A DNA stretch of 64,000 bases from URNF01 sp045634325 (GCA_045634325.1 JAZRAA010000047.1:10038-74037), one strand, 5' to 3'; shown: positions 1-8,600, counted from the stretch's first letter. Translations and numbers: made by a program. Notes: generated by a model from the letters alone, not told the origin.

Positions 1-192
1 GGAAGCCAATTCGACGTCGAATTCGGTCTTCTCAGCAGCAGCGGCAGCACCGTCGGCAGCAGCGGCAACAACAGCAACCGGAGCAGCAGCGGAAACGCCA
101 AATTCTTCTTCCAGAGCTTTCACGAGCTCGGAAACTTCCAAAACGGACATAGCTTTGATTTCTTCAATAAGAGCAGTAATCTTTTCAGACAT
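1..192 (-). CDS. rplL: 50S ribosomal protein L7/L12, N-terminal part (cut by window edge)
   Basis: Codes for the N-terminal 64 residues of L7/L12, the stalk protein that recruits translation factors to the large subunit. The translation starts MSEKITALIEEIKAMSVLE and then enters the Ala-rich hinge, as in the family. A GGAGG ribosome-binding site lies about 8 nt upstream of the ATG. It follows rplJ by 36 nt in the same direction, the usual L10-L12 pairing. The C-terminal factor-binding domain lies beyond position 1, so only the start is present here. Confidence 0.95.
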   Translation of the reverse strand, partial: MSEKITALIEEIKAMSVLEVSELVKALEEEFGVSAAAPVAVVAAAADGAAAAAEKTEFDVELAS

Positions 193-228
193 GATTTTTT
201 CCTCCAAATCGTTTATAATTTTTAAAAA

Positions 229-753
229 TTATTCAGCAGCGGGAGCGGCTTCTTCGCCTTCACCCTGCTTTTCGGCAATCGCGTTCAAAGCGACAGCCAA
301 ACCTCTGATAGGACCATTCAAGACGCTGAGCAACATGGAAACCAAGCCTTCCTTGCCCGGCAATTTCGCCAGTTCGTTCACGCGTGCGATGTCAATGACG
401 TCGCCGTCGAGGAAGCCGGCTTTCACCTTGAAGTTCTCATCAGCCTTCGCCTGCTCGCAAAGAATCTTTGCGGCGACGGTGGGGTCTTCTGCGCTGATAG
501 CCAAAGCAGTGGTACCGGTGAGAACGTCATACAGACCTTCCAAACCGGCTTTTTCGGCAGCACGACGCAACATGGTGTTCTTCACAACCGTGTATTCAAC
601 GCCGGCTTCGCGCAGTTTGCGGCGCAGGATAGTATCGTCGGAAACCGAGATGCCTTTGTATTCCACAAGGACACCGGCAGCAGCACCGGACAGTTTACCT
701 GCCAGCTCTTCAACGTACGCCTGCTTTTCCAGCAAAATCTTTTCGTTAGCCAA
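229..753 (-). CDS. rplJ: 50S ribosomal protein L10
   Basis: 174 residues, a normal length for L10, which anchors L7/L12 dimers to the ribosome. The N-terminal region (VEYKGISVSDDTILRRKLR, then VVKNTMLRRAAE) matches the conserved rRNA-binding domain, and the C-terminal Ala-rich helix would bind L12. The start is a TTG with GGAGGTGAAAGG just upstream; no better start is seen. It is preceded by a long leader with an attenuator hairpin and followed by rplL. Confidence 0.96.
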   Translation of the reverse strand: MANEKILLEKQAYVEELAGKLSGAAAGVLVEYKGISVSDDTILRRKLREAGVEYTVVKNTMLRRAAEKAGLEGLYDVLTGTTALAISAEDPTVAAKILCEQAKADENFKVKAGFLDGDVIDIARVNELAKLPGKEGLVSMLLSVLNGPIRGLAVALNAIAEKQGEGEEAAPAAE

Positions 754-1048
754 TTCCTTTCACCTCCGTAATGGTTGAGCAGTTTCCTGCTCTTGATGTA
801 TGCCGTTACATCCGTGAAAAAATCCCCTCATGTGATTCCACATGAGGGGACAGCATTAACAATTACTATACCTGCGTTTTCACGCAAGGGAAATTCATGT
901 TAAAGCTTTCTGCCTCGGCAGGCCGGGACACCCCGATTATATCCGCAAGCGGTTTGCACCGTTTTTGGAAACCTGCTGTCTGTGGAAGAACAGCAACAGT
1001 ATGATATCACAAAGTTTTTCACTTTGCAATAGCTAAATTAAGAAAATC
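754..1048 (-). promoter_or_regulatory. L10 leader region (rplJ-rplL mRNA leader)
   Basis: The 295-nt gap between rplA and rplJ has no gene. On the minus strand it holds a small CTGCC/GGCAG hairpin (910-921) and a strong GC-rich hairpin followed by a U run just before rplJ (see the separate terminator entry). This position and layout match the known ribosomal L10 leader, in which free L10 or the L10-L12 complex binds the leader and promotes attenuation. The family assignment is from context; I could not run a covariance model. Confidence 0.75.
815..850 (-). terminator. Attenuator/intrinsic terminator in the L10 leader
   Basis: Perfect 11-bp stem CCCCTCATGTG/CACATGAGGGG (824-834 with 839-849) and a 4-nt loop, followed on the minus strand by a run of six T. 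It lies about 70 nt upstream of the rplJ start, inside the operon, so it should act as an attenuator and not as the end of the operon. Confidence 0.88.
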
Positions 1049-1741
1049 TTACACGCTGAATTTCGCATGGTTGATTTTCACGCCGGGGCCCATGGTGGAC
1101 GCCACGGTGATGGAGCGGATGTACTGGCCTTTCATTGCGGCGGGTTTCGCACGCACGATAGCGCCCATCAATGCATCCAAGTTCTCCTGCAATTTCTCAA
1201 CACCAAAGGACACTTTGCCGATCGGGCAGTGGATGATGTTGGTTTTGTCCAGACGATACTCGATTTTACCGGCTTTCGCTTCGGTCACAGCCTTGGCGAC
1301 GTCGGGGGTAACGGTACCGGCTTTGGGGTTGGGCATCAAACCGCGCGGGCCGAGCACTTTACCCAAACGACCGACAACACCCATCATGTCGGGGCTTGCG
1401 ATAACCACGTCGAAATCCATCCAGCCGCCAGTGATTTTGGCGACCAATTCGTCGGAACCTGCATAATCTGCACCGGCAGCCAAAGCAGCGTCCACTTTGT
1501 CGCCTTTGGCGAACACGAGAACACGCATGTTTTTACCGGTACCGTTGGGCAGCACCACAGCGCCGCGGACCTGCTGGTCAGCGTGACGGCTGTCAACGCC
1601 CAATTTCACGTGCAGTTCAACGGTTTCGTCGAACTTTGCCTTGCCGGTTTTGATAGCCAGGTCAAGGGCTTCGTTTACTTCATAAAGATTAGTTCTGTCG
1701 ATCAGTTTTGCACTGTCAACATATTTCTTACCATGTTTCAT
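1049..1741 (-). CDS. rplA: 50S ribosomal protein L1
   Basis: 230 residues, typical of bacterial L1, which forms the mobile L1 stalk beside the E site. It begins MKHGKKYVDSAKLIDR and carries the conserved stretches GTGKNMRVLVFAKG, GVVGRLGKVLGPRGLMPNP and SITVASTMGPGVKI. GGGAGGATATAAACCA precedes the ATG. It lies between rplK and rplJ as in almost all bacteria. L1 often represses its own operon by binding the mRNA; no clear L1 site could be singled out in the upstream gap. Confidence 0.97.
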   Translation of the reverse strand: MKHGKKYVDSAKLIDRTNLYEVNEALDLAIKTGKAKFDETVELHVKLGVDSRHADQQVRGAVVLPNGTGKNMRVLVFAKGDKVDAALAAGADYAGSDELVAKITGGWMDFDVVIASPDMMGVVGRLGKVLGPRGLMPNPKAGTVTPDVAKAVTEAKAGKIEYRLDKTNIIHCPIGKVSFGVEKLQENLDALMGAIVRAKPAAMKGQYIRSITVASTMGPGVKINHAKFSV

Positions 1742-1856
1742 TGGTTTATATCCTCCCTGTAATTACCGGTATTTAACCGGTTGAGTGGTAAATCGGAATG
1801 TTAGGATTGTTCCTCCCACCCTAGTGTAGACAGAACACGTCTGTCACGCTAACGGT

Positions 1857-2282
1857 TTAGTCGACTACTTCAATGCCCATGCTGCGTGCAGTGCCCGCAA
1901 CCATGCTCATAGCGGTTTCGATGCTGCCTGCGTTGAGGTCGGGCATCTTCATTTCCGCAATCTTCTGCACCTGTTCTTTGGTGATTTTGGCAACTTTGGT
2001 TTTGTTCGGGACGCCGGAAGCAGTCTCGATGTTGCACGCCTTTTTAATCAGCACCGCCGCCGGAGGGGTTTTGGTGATGAAGGTAAAGGAGTGGTCCGCG
2101 TAAACCGTGATCACAACGGGGATAATCAGGCCGACATCGTTCTTGGTGCGCTCGTTGAATTCTTTGGTGAACGCCATGATGTTAACGCCGTGCTGACCGA
2201 GTGCAGGGCCTACCGGGGGCGCCGGAGTTGCCTTGCCTGCCGGAATTTGCAGTTTGATATAACCGATAATTTTCTGAGCCAT
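1857..2282 (-). CDS. rplK: 50S ribosomal protein L11
   Basis: 141 residues, the family's normal length; L11 forms part of the GTPase-associated centre and binds 23S rRNA. It begins MAQKIIGYIKLQIPAGKATP and carries GPALGQHGVNIMAFTKEFN, the hallmark N-terminal motif. The reading frame is open for 35 codons further upstream, but GGAGGTG lies 10 nt before the ATG at 2282 and the upstream codons do not resemble L11, so this start is preferred. Confidence 0.97.
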   Translation of the reverse strand: MAQKIIGYIKLQIPAGKATPAPPVGPALGQHGVNIMAFTKEFNERTKNDVGLIIPVVITVYADHSFTFITKTPPAAVLIKKACNIETASGVPNKTKVAKITKEQVQKIAEMKMPDLNAGSIETAMSMVAGTARSMGIEVVD

Positions 2283-2432
2283 TTTAAATTGCACCTCCAA
2301 AATTTGTGGTAACGGCGGAGTACTGTATACTCCTCCCACAACCGGAAACTGTCCGGCGACAGGTAAGAGACGAAAAGTCTCGTACAATCAATGTATTGTG
2401 CGAACCGCGGTTCGCGTTGCGAGCAGGATTTC

Positions 2433-2957
2433 TCAATCCATCGGTTCCGCTTGCCCCAATTCCAGTTCCACAGGTGTTTCTCTGCCGAACATGGAAACGG
2501 TCACGCGGGTCTTACCTTGCTCGCGGTCGATTTCGTCCACTCTGCCGCTGAAGCCTTCCAGCGGGCCTGCCACGATACGCACGGTATCGCCGACAGCGTA
2601 GGCAATTTCGATTTCTTTTTTCTCCACACCGAGCGAAGCGATTTCTGCTTCGGTCAGGGGAACCGGCTTACCGTTGGGGCCAACAAAACCGGTGCAGCCG
2701 CGAATGTTGCGAACCACGAACCAAGAATCGTCGGTCATCACCATTTTGACCAGTACATAGCCGGGGAAGAGCTTGCGCTCTACTTCTTTTTTCTTGTTGT
2801 CTTTGCCAATCTCCACAACCGTTTCGGTCGGCACGGAGATTTCTTTGATCCAATCTTCCAAATGACGATTTTCCACCGTCGTGGCAAGATTGCTTGCAAC
2901 CTTATTCTCGTAGCCGGAATAGGTGTGCACGACATACCATTTTGCTTCTTCGCTCAT
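2433..2957 (-). CDS. nusG: Transcription termination/antitermination factor NusG
   Basis: 174 residues, standard for NusG, which binds RNA polymerase and affects pausing, Rho action and coupling to ribosomes. The N-terminal NGN domain begins KWYVVHTYSGYENKVASNL, and the C-terminal KOW domain shows DTVRIVAGPLEGFSGRV. GGGAGG lies upstream of the ATG. It sits between secE and rplK, the conserved order. Confidence 0.97.
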   Translation of the reverse strand: MSEEAKWYVVHTYSGYENKVASNLATTVENRHLEDWIKEISVPTETVVEIGKDNKKKEVERKLFPGYVLVKMVMTDDSWFVVRNIRGCTGFVGPNGKPVPLTEAEIASLGVEKKEIEIAYAVGDTVRIVAGPLEGFSGRVDEIDREQGKTRVTVSMFGRETPVELELGQAEPMD

Positions 2958-2988
2958 GCTCGTACCTCCCTCAATGTGTCAGGATTGC

Positions 2989-3432
2989 TCAGCCGCCGAT
3001 TTTCAGCAGCAGGTCAATCAACGCACCGAGTCCGAAGTCGAACAAGCAAATTACCAAGCCCAAAACAGCACACACAGCCAGCGTCACGCCGGTGTTACGT
3101 ACCACTGTTTTCATGGTAGGCCATGTAATCTTTTTGAACTCGCCTTTGGTATCGCGGAAGAATTTCGCGATGGAGACGGGAACAAAACCGGTTTTTTCGC
3201 CCGCTTTCTTTGCTTTGGCTTTGCCGGCAAAGTAGCAGTACACGCCAATGACGAACACCACCGTTGCAATGAAAAGGCACACTTTCTGAGCATTGATGTC
3301 GGAGAAGAAATAATCCAACCATTTGCCCAAGCCCATTGCCACGATGTCAGAGAACGCATGAAGGTTGCTGAGAACTAAGATGAGCATCACGACCAAGGCC
3401 GCTACCGCTGCAATAAATCCACCGGTCAACAT
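2989..3432 (-). CDS. secE: Preprotein translocase subunit SecE, with N-terminal membrane extension
   Basis: SecE stabilises SecY in the protein-export channel. The conserved core is at about residues 85-140, with FFRDTKGEFKKITWPT followed by the single family transmembrane helix. At 147 residues it is much longer than single-span SecE proteins (about 60 residues): residues 1-70 add two hydrophobic segments. The start is well supported by AGGAGG 8 nt upstream, which lies next to the rpmG stop, so the extension appears to be translated. It is followed by nusG. Confidence 0.9.
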   Translation of the reverse strand: MLTGGFIAAVAALVVMLILVLSNLHAFSDIVAMGLGKWLDYFFSDINAQKVCLFIATVVFVIGVYCYFAGKAKAKKAGEKTGFVPVSIAKFFRDTKGEFKKITWPTMKTVVRNTGVTLAVCAVLGLVICLFDFGLGALIDLLLKIGG

Positions 3433-3447
3433 CTCTTCGTCCTCCTC

Positions 3448-3597
3448 TTACTTCGTTTCTCTGTGTTGCGTGTGTTTGCGACAGAAACGGCAGTATTTGT
3501 TCATTTCCAGTCTGTCAGGGTTGTTCTTCTTGTTCTTCATTGTGTTGTAGTTGCGTTGCTTGCATTCGGTGCAAGCCAGAGTGATTTTGACGCGCAT
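3448..3597 (-). CDS. rpmG: 50S ribosomal protein L33, zinc-binding form
   Basis: 49 residues, first gene of the operon. It begins MRVKITLACTECKQRNYNT and ends with CRFCRKHTQHRETK. Two CxxC pairs (CTEC and CRFC) mark the zinc-binding form of L33; zinc-free paralogues lacking the cysteines exist in other Firmicutes. GGGAGGTGCC precedes the ATG. The pairing of rpmG with secE-nusG is typical of Firmicutes. Confidence 0.95.
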   Translation of the reverse strand: MRVKITLACTECKQRNYNTMKNKKNNPDRLEMNKYCRFCRKHTQHRETK

Positions 3598-3728
3598 AAC
3601 GGCACCTCCCGATATTCGGAATTTTCTGGCGAATATATTCGCCGCTAACCTCCCTCGACGGTGTTTTCACCAAGGGGCGTGCGCTTTTGGGCGCACAAAA
3701 ATAAAACCCCTTTTACGAGGTAATACAT
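3598..3728 (-). other. Untranslated leader of the rpmG operon
   Basis: About 125 nt between the promoter and rpmG carry no gene. On the minus strand the RNA could form a GTGCGC/GCGCAC hairpin (3679-3696), and a perfect 16-bp palindrome GGCGAATATATTCGCC lies at 3629-3644. Their role is unknown. Confidence 0.5.
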
Positions 3729-3757
3729 ACTATAACACACAAAACGCAAGCGGTCAA
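3729..3757 (-). promoter_or_regulatory. Promoter of rpmG-secE-nusG-rplKAJL
   Basis: On the minus strand TTGACC (3752-3757) is separated by exactly 17 nt from TATAGT (3729-3734), a near-consensus vegetative sigma-A promoter. It lies about 130 nt upstream of rpmG and is the only such match in the gap. Confidence 0.8.
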
Positions 3758-3817
3758 GCATTTTTTTGGGAATTTTTTTTGGCTTGTGTCGGTATCAAAG
3801 TTCCACCACAACATATT

Positions 3818-3851
3818 GTAAAAGAGCGGTGCAAACCTCGTTTGCACCGCC
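3818..3851 (-). terminator. Terminator after the UPF0340 gene
   Basis: Perfect 11-bp stem GCGGTGCAAAC/GTTTGCACCGC (3826-3836 with 3840-3850), followed on the minus strand by CTCTTTTAC. It starts 6 nt after the stop codon of the minus-strand gene ending at 3856. Confidence 0.8.
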
Positions 3852-3855
3852 TTCA

Positions 3856-4401
3856 TCACAATTTTGTTTCATCGTATACCGCACGTACACCGCCGATACA
3901 TTTCGGGCGGGTGCGAGCGCACAGCAAAATTGCTTCGCCCACGTGGTCCACCGACAACCGTACCGGCACAGCAACTTTTTTCAGATGCATGCCGATGAGC
4001 GTACCGCCGATATCCATGCCGGCGTCCGCTTTGATTTCCTCCACCGCAACGGGATTCGCAAATGCCGCATATGCGGCAGTCGCAAACGCACCACCTGCTT
4101 TGGGACGAGGAACCACGTTGACAATATCCTGTCCCCGCACTGCGTCCCGCTCGACAATCAGCGCACGGTTCAAATGTTCACAACACTGTGCCGCCACAAA
4201 CACACCACGTCTTGCGGCAGTTTGATAAATACCGTCAAACACTGCCTTGCCAACATCCTCGGCAGATGCAGTGCCGATGCGGCTACCCGCTACTTCACTG
4301 GACGAGCAACCCACCACCAAAATATCCCCCGCTTGCAATGAAGCGGTTTCCAACAATTCTTTTGTCGCCTGTGCGGCGGTCAGCTTGATTGTTTCTAACA
4401 T
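3856..4401 (-). CDS. UPF0340 / TIGR01440 family protein (YwlG-like)
   Basis: 181 residues. The pattern (LVVGCSSSEVAGSRIGTAS, then RGVFVAAQCCEHLNRALI and DAGMDIGGTLIGMHLK) fits the conserved Firmicutes family TIGR01440/UPF0340, named for B. subtilis YwlG, whose biochemical role is not established. AAAGG lies 8-9 nt before the ATG at 4401; an ATG three codons earlier abuts that site and is less likely. It has its own terminator and lies downstream of mnmE in the same direction with a 36-nt gap, so it may be co-transcribed. Confidence 0.85.
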   Translation of the reverse strand: MLETIKLTAAQATKELLETASLQAGDILVVGCSSSEVAGSRIGTASAEDVGKAVFDGIYQTAARRGVFVAAQCCEHLNRALIVERDAVRGQDIVNVVPRPKAGGAFATAAYAAFANPVAVEEIKADAGMDIGGTLIGMHLKKVAVPVRLSVDHVGEAILLCARTRPKCIGGVRAVYDETKL

Positions 4402-4437
4402 CTCTATCATCCTTTATACCTTTTATTATATATAAGG

Positions 4438-5796
4438 TCACTTGCCCACGCAGAAACGTGAAAACACTTCATTAACCACCGCATCGGTGGTACGTTCTCC
4501 CGTCAGCGACAAAATCGCGGAAACAGCGCTGTCTACGCACACCGATACGGCATCGGCGGTCAACCCGCTGTCCAGTGCAAACAATCCCTCTTTGAGCGCT
4601 TCCACCGCTCGCACCGTCTCGGCACGTTGCCGCTCGGTTGCGAGCAAGGGAGCGTCCGCTTGCAAGCGATAGACACCGGTGATTTGTGCGACCGCCTCGG
4701 TGAGTGCCGCTTTACCCGTGCCATCTTTCGCAGACAATTCTACTACGAAACGGAAGGTGTTTCGCAAATACGCTATATCCATTTGCTGCGGCAAATCGCT
4801 TTTGTTGATAATTGCAATGGCGGGGGTGTCTTTCAATTGCGCAATCAATGCGTGGTCAGCATCGTTCAGTAACGTACTGCCGTCAAACACCGCCAGTACC
4901 AAGCCCGCATCCGCAACACGCGCACGAGCACGCTGCACACCGATGGCTTCTACCGTATCGCCTGTGTCACGAATACCCGCCGTATCCGCCAAACGTAAAG
5001 TAACGTCCCCCACCTTCACCGTTTCTTCCACGATGTCACGGGTGGTTCCCGCCACAGGGGTGACAATACTGCGGTCAAATCCGCTGAGCATGTTCATCAA
5101 AGTGGATTTTCCGACGTTGGGACTGCCCGCAATGACGGTATCCACACCCTCGCGCAATATCCGTCCCGCATCAAAATCCTGTAACAACCGTTCCAGACTG
5201 TCCACGCATGTTTGCAAAGTGGTTTGCAGTTGGGTTTCTCCCAAATCGGGGATATCATCATCCGGATAATCCACAAATGCGGAAAACTGCGCCGAAAGTC
5301 CCAAAAGACTATCTTTCACTGCAGTCAGATGACGAAACACCGCGCCTGAACGAGCGGCAAGCGCAGTACGGGCGGCAAGTGCGCCGTCTGCGGCAATCAA
5401 ATCCATCACCGCTTCCGCACCGGTTAAATCCATTTTGCCGTTGACAAAAGCACGGCGGGTGAATTCGCCTGCTTCGGCGGGGCGTGCACCTGCGGCGTAC
5501 AACGCACGCAATACACGTTTCAACAAATACACACCGCCATGGCAAGACAACTCTACCGTGTCTTCACCTGTATAGCTGTGTGGCGCACGAAACACCAACG
5601 CCACACACTCATCTATATCGCCGTCACCATCGAACACGTGTCCGAAAGCGGCGGTGTAACCTTCCATTCGGGTCAAATCCCTACCTCGAAATACTTTAGC
5701 GGCGACCTCTATCGCTTGTTCACCCGAAAGACGAATAACACCAAGTCCCGCCGCCGCAACCGGCGTGGAAAGTGCCGCAATCGTATCCAGTTGCAT
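4438..5796 (-). CDS. mnmE: tRNA modification GTPase MnmE (TrmE)
   Basis: 452 residues, close to the usual ~455. With MnmG it installs the C5 carboxymethylaminomethyl group (or its relatives) on U34 of certain tRNAs. It begins MQLDTIAALSTPVAAAGLGV (folate-binding domain), has a central G domain with GSPNVGKST, DTAGIRDT and NKSD, and ends in CVGK, the catalytic C-terminal signature. A GTG three codons upstream sits too close to the GGAAGGG site, so ATG 5796 is chosen. Confidence 0.96.
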   Translation of the reverse strand: MQLDTIAALSTPVAAAGLGVIRLSGEQAIEVAAKVFRGRDLTRMEGYTAAFGHVFDGDGDIDECVALVFRAPHSYTGEDTVELSCHGGVYLLKRVLRALYAAGARPAEAGEFTRRAFVNGKMDLTGAEAVMDLIAADGALAARTALAARSGAVFRHLTAVKDSLLGLSAQFSAFVDYPDDDIPDLGETQLQTTLQTCVDSLERLLQDFDAGRILREGVDTVIAGSPNVGKSTLMNMLSGFDRSIVTPVAGTTRDIVEETVKVGDVTLRLADTAGIRDTGDTVEAIGVQRARARVADAGLVLAVFDGSTLLNDADHALIAQLKDTPAIAIINKSDLPQQMDIAYLRNTFRFVVELSAKDGTGKAALTEAVAQITGVYRLQADAPLLATERQRAETVRAVEALKEGLFALDSGLTADAVSVCVDSAVSAILSLTGERTTDAVVNEVFSRFCVGK

Positions 5797-5934
5797 GAAA
5801 ATCACACCCTTCCGTGTAATACCTAATCGGCCACATTGTTTTTATAGTATACCACACCCGACCGCCGCTGACAATAGGGTGAAGGGAATATTCATAAACC
5901 ACACGCAACGCACATATCTTTTATAGGTGATAGT

Positions 5935-7047
5935 ATGCGAAAACGAAGATTTTTTAAAAAAACCGCATGGGTGGCTTGTATTTTGGTGTGTGGTATTCTC
6001 ATCGGACAAGGTTCGCCTGAAAGCTGGGCGATTATCGGGCAAAAACTTGCCATGGTGTCTGTGGGGATGCAAAAACCCGCCGACAGCGTGCGTGTTTTGA
6101 GCGGGCAGGTGCAAGATGCACTGGCTATCGTCAAGCCTACTGAACTTTTACCGTCCACCACCGCTTGCACCACCTTGACCACATCCATAACACAAGCAAC
6201 TACCCTCTCCACCACCTCGCCCACCGTTGCGGCGGCGGCTACTGCCATACCCCAAAAGGCCACGGGTGCAGGCAAGGTGTCCGAACAATTGATGTCGGGC
6301 GGTGGTGCGGTGCAAGGGGTGGCACTGCGTAATATTTCGGGTAAGACATTTGATATTGCCGCCGAACTCAAAAAAGGGACCTCTGTTCGTGCGCAAAAAA
6401 ACGCAGACGAACCGCAGGTGCTATTAGTACACACGCACACGACCGAAAATTATTTAACATACGATACGGGGTACTTTAATCCCTCGGATATTGAGCGTAC
6501 CTTTGACACCTCACGCAACATCGTTGCTGCAGGCGCCGCCCTCGCCGCCGCACTGGAAAAAGCGGGGGTGCGTACCTTGCACGATACCACCGTACATGAT
6601 AACCCACAATACACCGGCGCATACAGTCGCTCGGAAAAGACAGTCAAAGCGTTGCTGGAAAAATATCCGTCCATTAAAGTGGTCATCGACGTGCACCGTG
6701 ACGCCATTATGCCGGACGATAACACCCATGTCAAACCCACCGTCACCATTGACGGTAAAAAAGCCGCACAACTCATGCTGGTAATGGGGGTGGTCAACTC
6801 CGCAACCCTCCCCCACCCTAACTGGCAAAGTAATTTTTCGCTCGCTTTGCAGGTGCAAAAGCGATTGGCAGACACCTACCCCAATCTCGCACGCCCAATG
6901 TATGTTACCGCCTCCCGTTATAACCAGCATTTATCAGCGGGATATATGTTGGTAGAGGTGGGCAGTGACGTCAACACCGTAGACGAAGCGGTATATTCTG
7001 CCACTCTTTTGGGCAATCTACTGGCAGAACTGCTAACGGAGGGATAA
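5935..7047 (+). CDS. spoIIP: Stage II sporulation protein P
   Basis: 370 residues. SpoIIP is a cell-wall amidase/endopeptidase that, with SpoIID and SpoIIM, drives engulfment of the forespore. There is an N-terminal membrane anchor (about residues 8-28), a Thr/Ala-rich linker, then the catalytic domain with VLLVHTHTTENYL, RNIVAAGAALAAALEKAGV and VVIDVHRDAI, which hold the family's zinc-ligand histidines. AGGTGA lies 4 nt before the ATG. In many relatives spoIIP follows gpr, which is absent here. Confidence 0.93.
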   Translation: MRKRRFFKKTAWVACILVCGILIGQGSPESWAIIGQKLAMVSVGMQKPADSVRVLSGQVQDALAIVKPTELLPSTTACTTLTTSITQATTLSTTSPTVAAAATAIPQKATGAGKVSEQLMSGGGAVQGVALRNISGKTFDIAAELKKGTSVRAQKNADEPQVLLVHTHTTENYLTYDTGYFNPSDIERTFDTSRNIVAAGAALAAALEKAGVRTLHDTTVHDNPQYTGAYSRSEKTVKALLEKYPSIKVVIDVHRDAIMPDDNTHVKPTVTIDGKKAAQLMLVMGVVNSATLPHPNWQSNFSLALQVQKRLADTYPNLARPMYVTASRYNQHLSAGYMLVEVGSDVNTVDEAVYSATLLGNLLAELLTEG

Positions 7048-7049
7048 GT

Positions 7050-7361
7050 ATGCGGAAATTTCGCGGATTTTGCGCCGCATTTGCGGTAACGTTGTGTGTG
7101 CTGGGGTTAGGTGTGGGGTTATACACCGTCGGTTACAACTCCCGCCGCATGACCGAGGGGGACAAAAACGGAGAATTTACGGTGGAAAACGGTAAAATTC
7201 ATCTGACTGCCGCATCCGGCAAGCAACTCACCCTCGCCCCCATTGATGAAACCGCCCCCACTGCGCCTCTTTGCCCCGCACCCGCGCGGGTCACTTTGCA
7301 ACTGTTGCGTGGGGTTGCCGCACTCGCCGATGGCTTGTCGGAAAAACTTACCAACCACTAA
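7050..7361 (+). CDS. Small membrane-anchored protein downstream of spoIIP, function unknown
   Basis: 103 residues, starting 2 nt after the spoIIP stop, so almost certainly in the same transcript. An N-terminal hydrophobic segment (about residues 6-27) is followed by a short extracytoplasmic region with a Pro/Ala-rich middle (APIDETAPTAPLCPAPAR) and a helical tail. I do not recognise a family. Position suggests a role in, or co-regulation with, sporulation; that is inference from context only. Confidence 0.75.
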   Translation: MRKFRGFCAAFAVTLCVLGLGVGLYTVGYNSRRMTEGDKNGEFTVENGKIHLTAASGKQLTLAPIDETAPTAPLCPAPARVTLQLLRGVAALADGLSEKLTNH

Positions 7362-7418
7362 TGCTGGTATTAAAGCAGCCTTCTTCCCCTAAATATTGTA
7401 TTTTTTGACATTTACCTA

Positions 7419-7447
7419 TTGCACTGATGATGAAAATACTTTATAAT
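7419..7447 (+). promoter_or_regulatory. Promoter of the DUF3048 lipoprotein gene
   Basis: TTGCAC (7419-7424), 17-nt spacer, TATAAT (7442-7447), about 30 nt upstream of the TTG start. A TTGACA at 7405-7410 is too far from this -10 to be its partner. Confidence 0.75.
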
Positions 7448-7478
7448 AGGTATATGAATTTCAAAGGAGGCTGTTATC

Positions 7479-8510
7479 TTGAAAAAACATTTATTACGCG
7501 TGACTACCGGCTTGATGGCTCTGGTGATGCTGTTTGGTTGCACCGCCTGCCGTAAACCTGCCGAAACGCCCGTTTCAACCGAAAACACCACTGCGGCAAC
7601 TACCGTGGCAACCACTGCGCCCGCTTCCGGCGCACCCAACCTTTTGACCGGCGAAAAATTAACCGGCAACAACGACCGCCCCGTTGCTTGCATGATTGAT
7701 AATTTCAGCTCTAAAGTGAGACAGAAAAACATCGATAAAGCAGATTTCTACCTTGAAGCCGAAACCGAGGGCGGTATTTCTCGTATCATGGCAGTGTTCG
7801 GCAGCGTAGACTCCCTGCCCGATGAAATCGGTCCCATGCGTTCTGCACGTACCCATTTCGTGAAAATGGTTAAAGCACTGGATGCTATATATTGTCACGT
7901 GGGCGGCAGTACCATGGCGGACGAGCTCATCCCCGCACTGGGTGTCACCGATTTGAGCGGCGGCTTGCCGGAGGTCAGCAATGAATTGAAAGTCAACGGC
8001 GCTACCGAGCACACCAAAGTGTTCAAAAAGAACAAAATGCTCGGCGTTATTGCTTCCAAAAAGATTGCCACCACCACTGCTACCAAATCTCCGTATGTGT
8101 TCGGTAACAAGAGCGGCGACGGTGCAGGTAACACGGTGCAAGTGAACACCTCTTCCAGCTGGAAAACTTCTTTCACCTATGATGCAGCGACCGGTTTATA
8201 TACCAAACACCGCACCACCCCCACTTCCGACCCGCACGTATCCTATGATGGCGACCCGATTCAAGTGCGCAACGTCATTGTGATGTATGACGAACGGTTC
8301 AAGGAAGACGCAAAACACATCAGCTTTACGCTGGATAGCGGCGAGGGCGTGTTGGTAACCGGCGGTACAAGCCGCTCCATTAAATGGAAACGCACCAACG
8401 ATCAGTTGACCTTCACCGAAACCGACGGCACCGCACTCACCGTCGCAACCGGTAAAACCTATGTCCTGCTCACCTCCACTGCTTTGGCAAGCAAAACTAT
8501 TTTAAAATAA
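7479..8510 (+). CDS. DUF3048 domain-containing lipoprotein (YerB-like)
   Basis: 343 residues. The lipoprotein signal MKKHLLRVTTGLMALVMLFG leads to a lipobox ending in Cys (GCTAC), followed by a Thr/Ala-rich spacer. The body matches the DUF3048 (YerB) family: RPVACMIDNF, EAETEGGISRIMAVF, GPMRSARTHFVKM and PYVFGN. Function is not established. The start is TTG with a strong AAGGAGG 9 nt upstream. It is a single-gene unit with its own promoter and a strong terminator. Confidence 0.88.
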   Translation: MKKHLLRVTTGLMALVMLFGCTACRKPAETPVSTENTTAATTVATTAPASGAPNLLTGEKLTGNNDRPVACMIDNFSSKVRQKNIDKADFYLEAETEGGISRIMAVFGSVDSLPDEIGPMRSARTHFVKMVKALDAIYCHVGGSTMADELIPALGVTDLSGGLPEVSNELKVNGATEHTKVFKKNKMLGVIASKKIATTTATKSPYVFGNKSGDGAGNTVQVNTSSSWKTSFTYDAATGLYTKHRTTPTSDPHVSYDGDPIQVRNVIVMYDERFKEDAKHISFTLDSGEGVLVTGGTSRSIKWKRTNDQLTFTETDGTALTVATGKTYVLLTSTALASKTILK

Positions 8511-8522
8511 ACCTATAATACG

Positions 8523-8560
8523 ACAGGCCGAATGTTCAAAAGAACATTCGGCCTGTTTTG
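8523..8560 (+). terminator. Terminator of the DUF3048 gene
   Basis: 15-bp perfect stem ACAGGCCGAATGTTC/GAACATTCGGCCTGT with loop AAAA, followed by TTTGTTT. It begins 13 nt after the stop codon. Confidence 0.92.
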
Positions 8561-8600
8561 TTTACACTCACGCATTCCCACTCAATAGGATATACATAAT

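Noticed and set aside
1742..1856. An L1 autoregulatory site between rplK and rplA
   Set aside because: A weak GACAG/CTGTC hairpin exists but nothing specific to known L1 sites could be shown.
7405..7410. TTGACA as -35 box of the DUF3048 gene
   Set aside because: It lies 31 nt from TATAAT; TTGCAC at 7419 has the correct 17-nt spacing.
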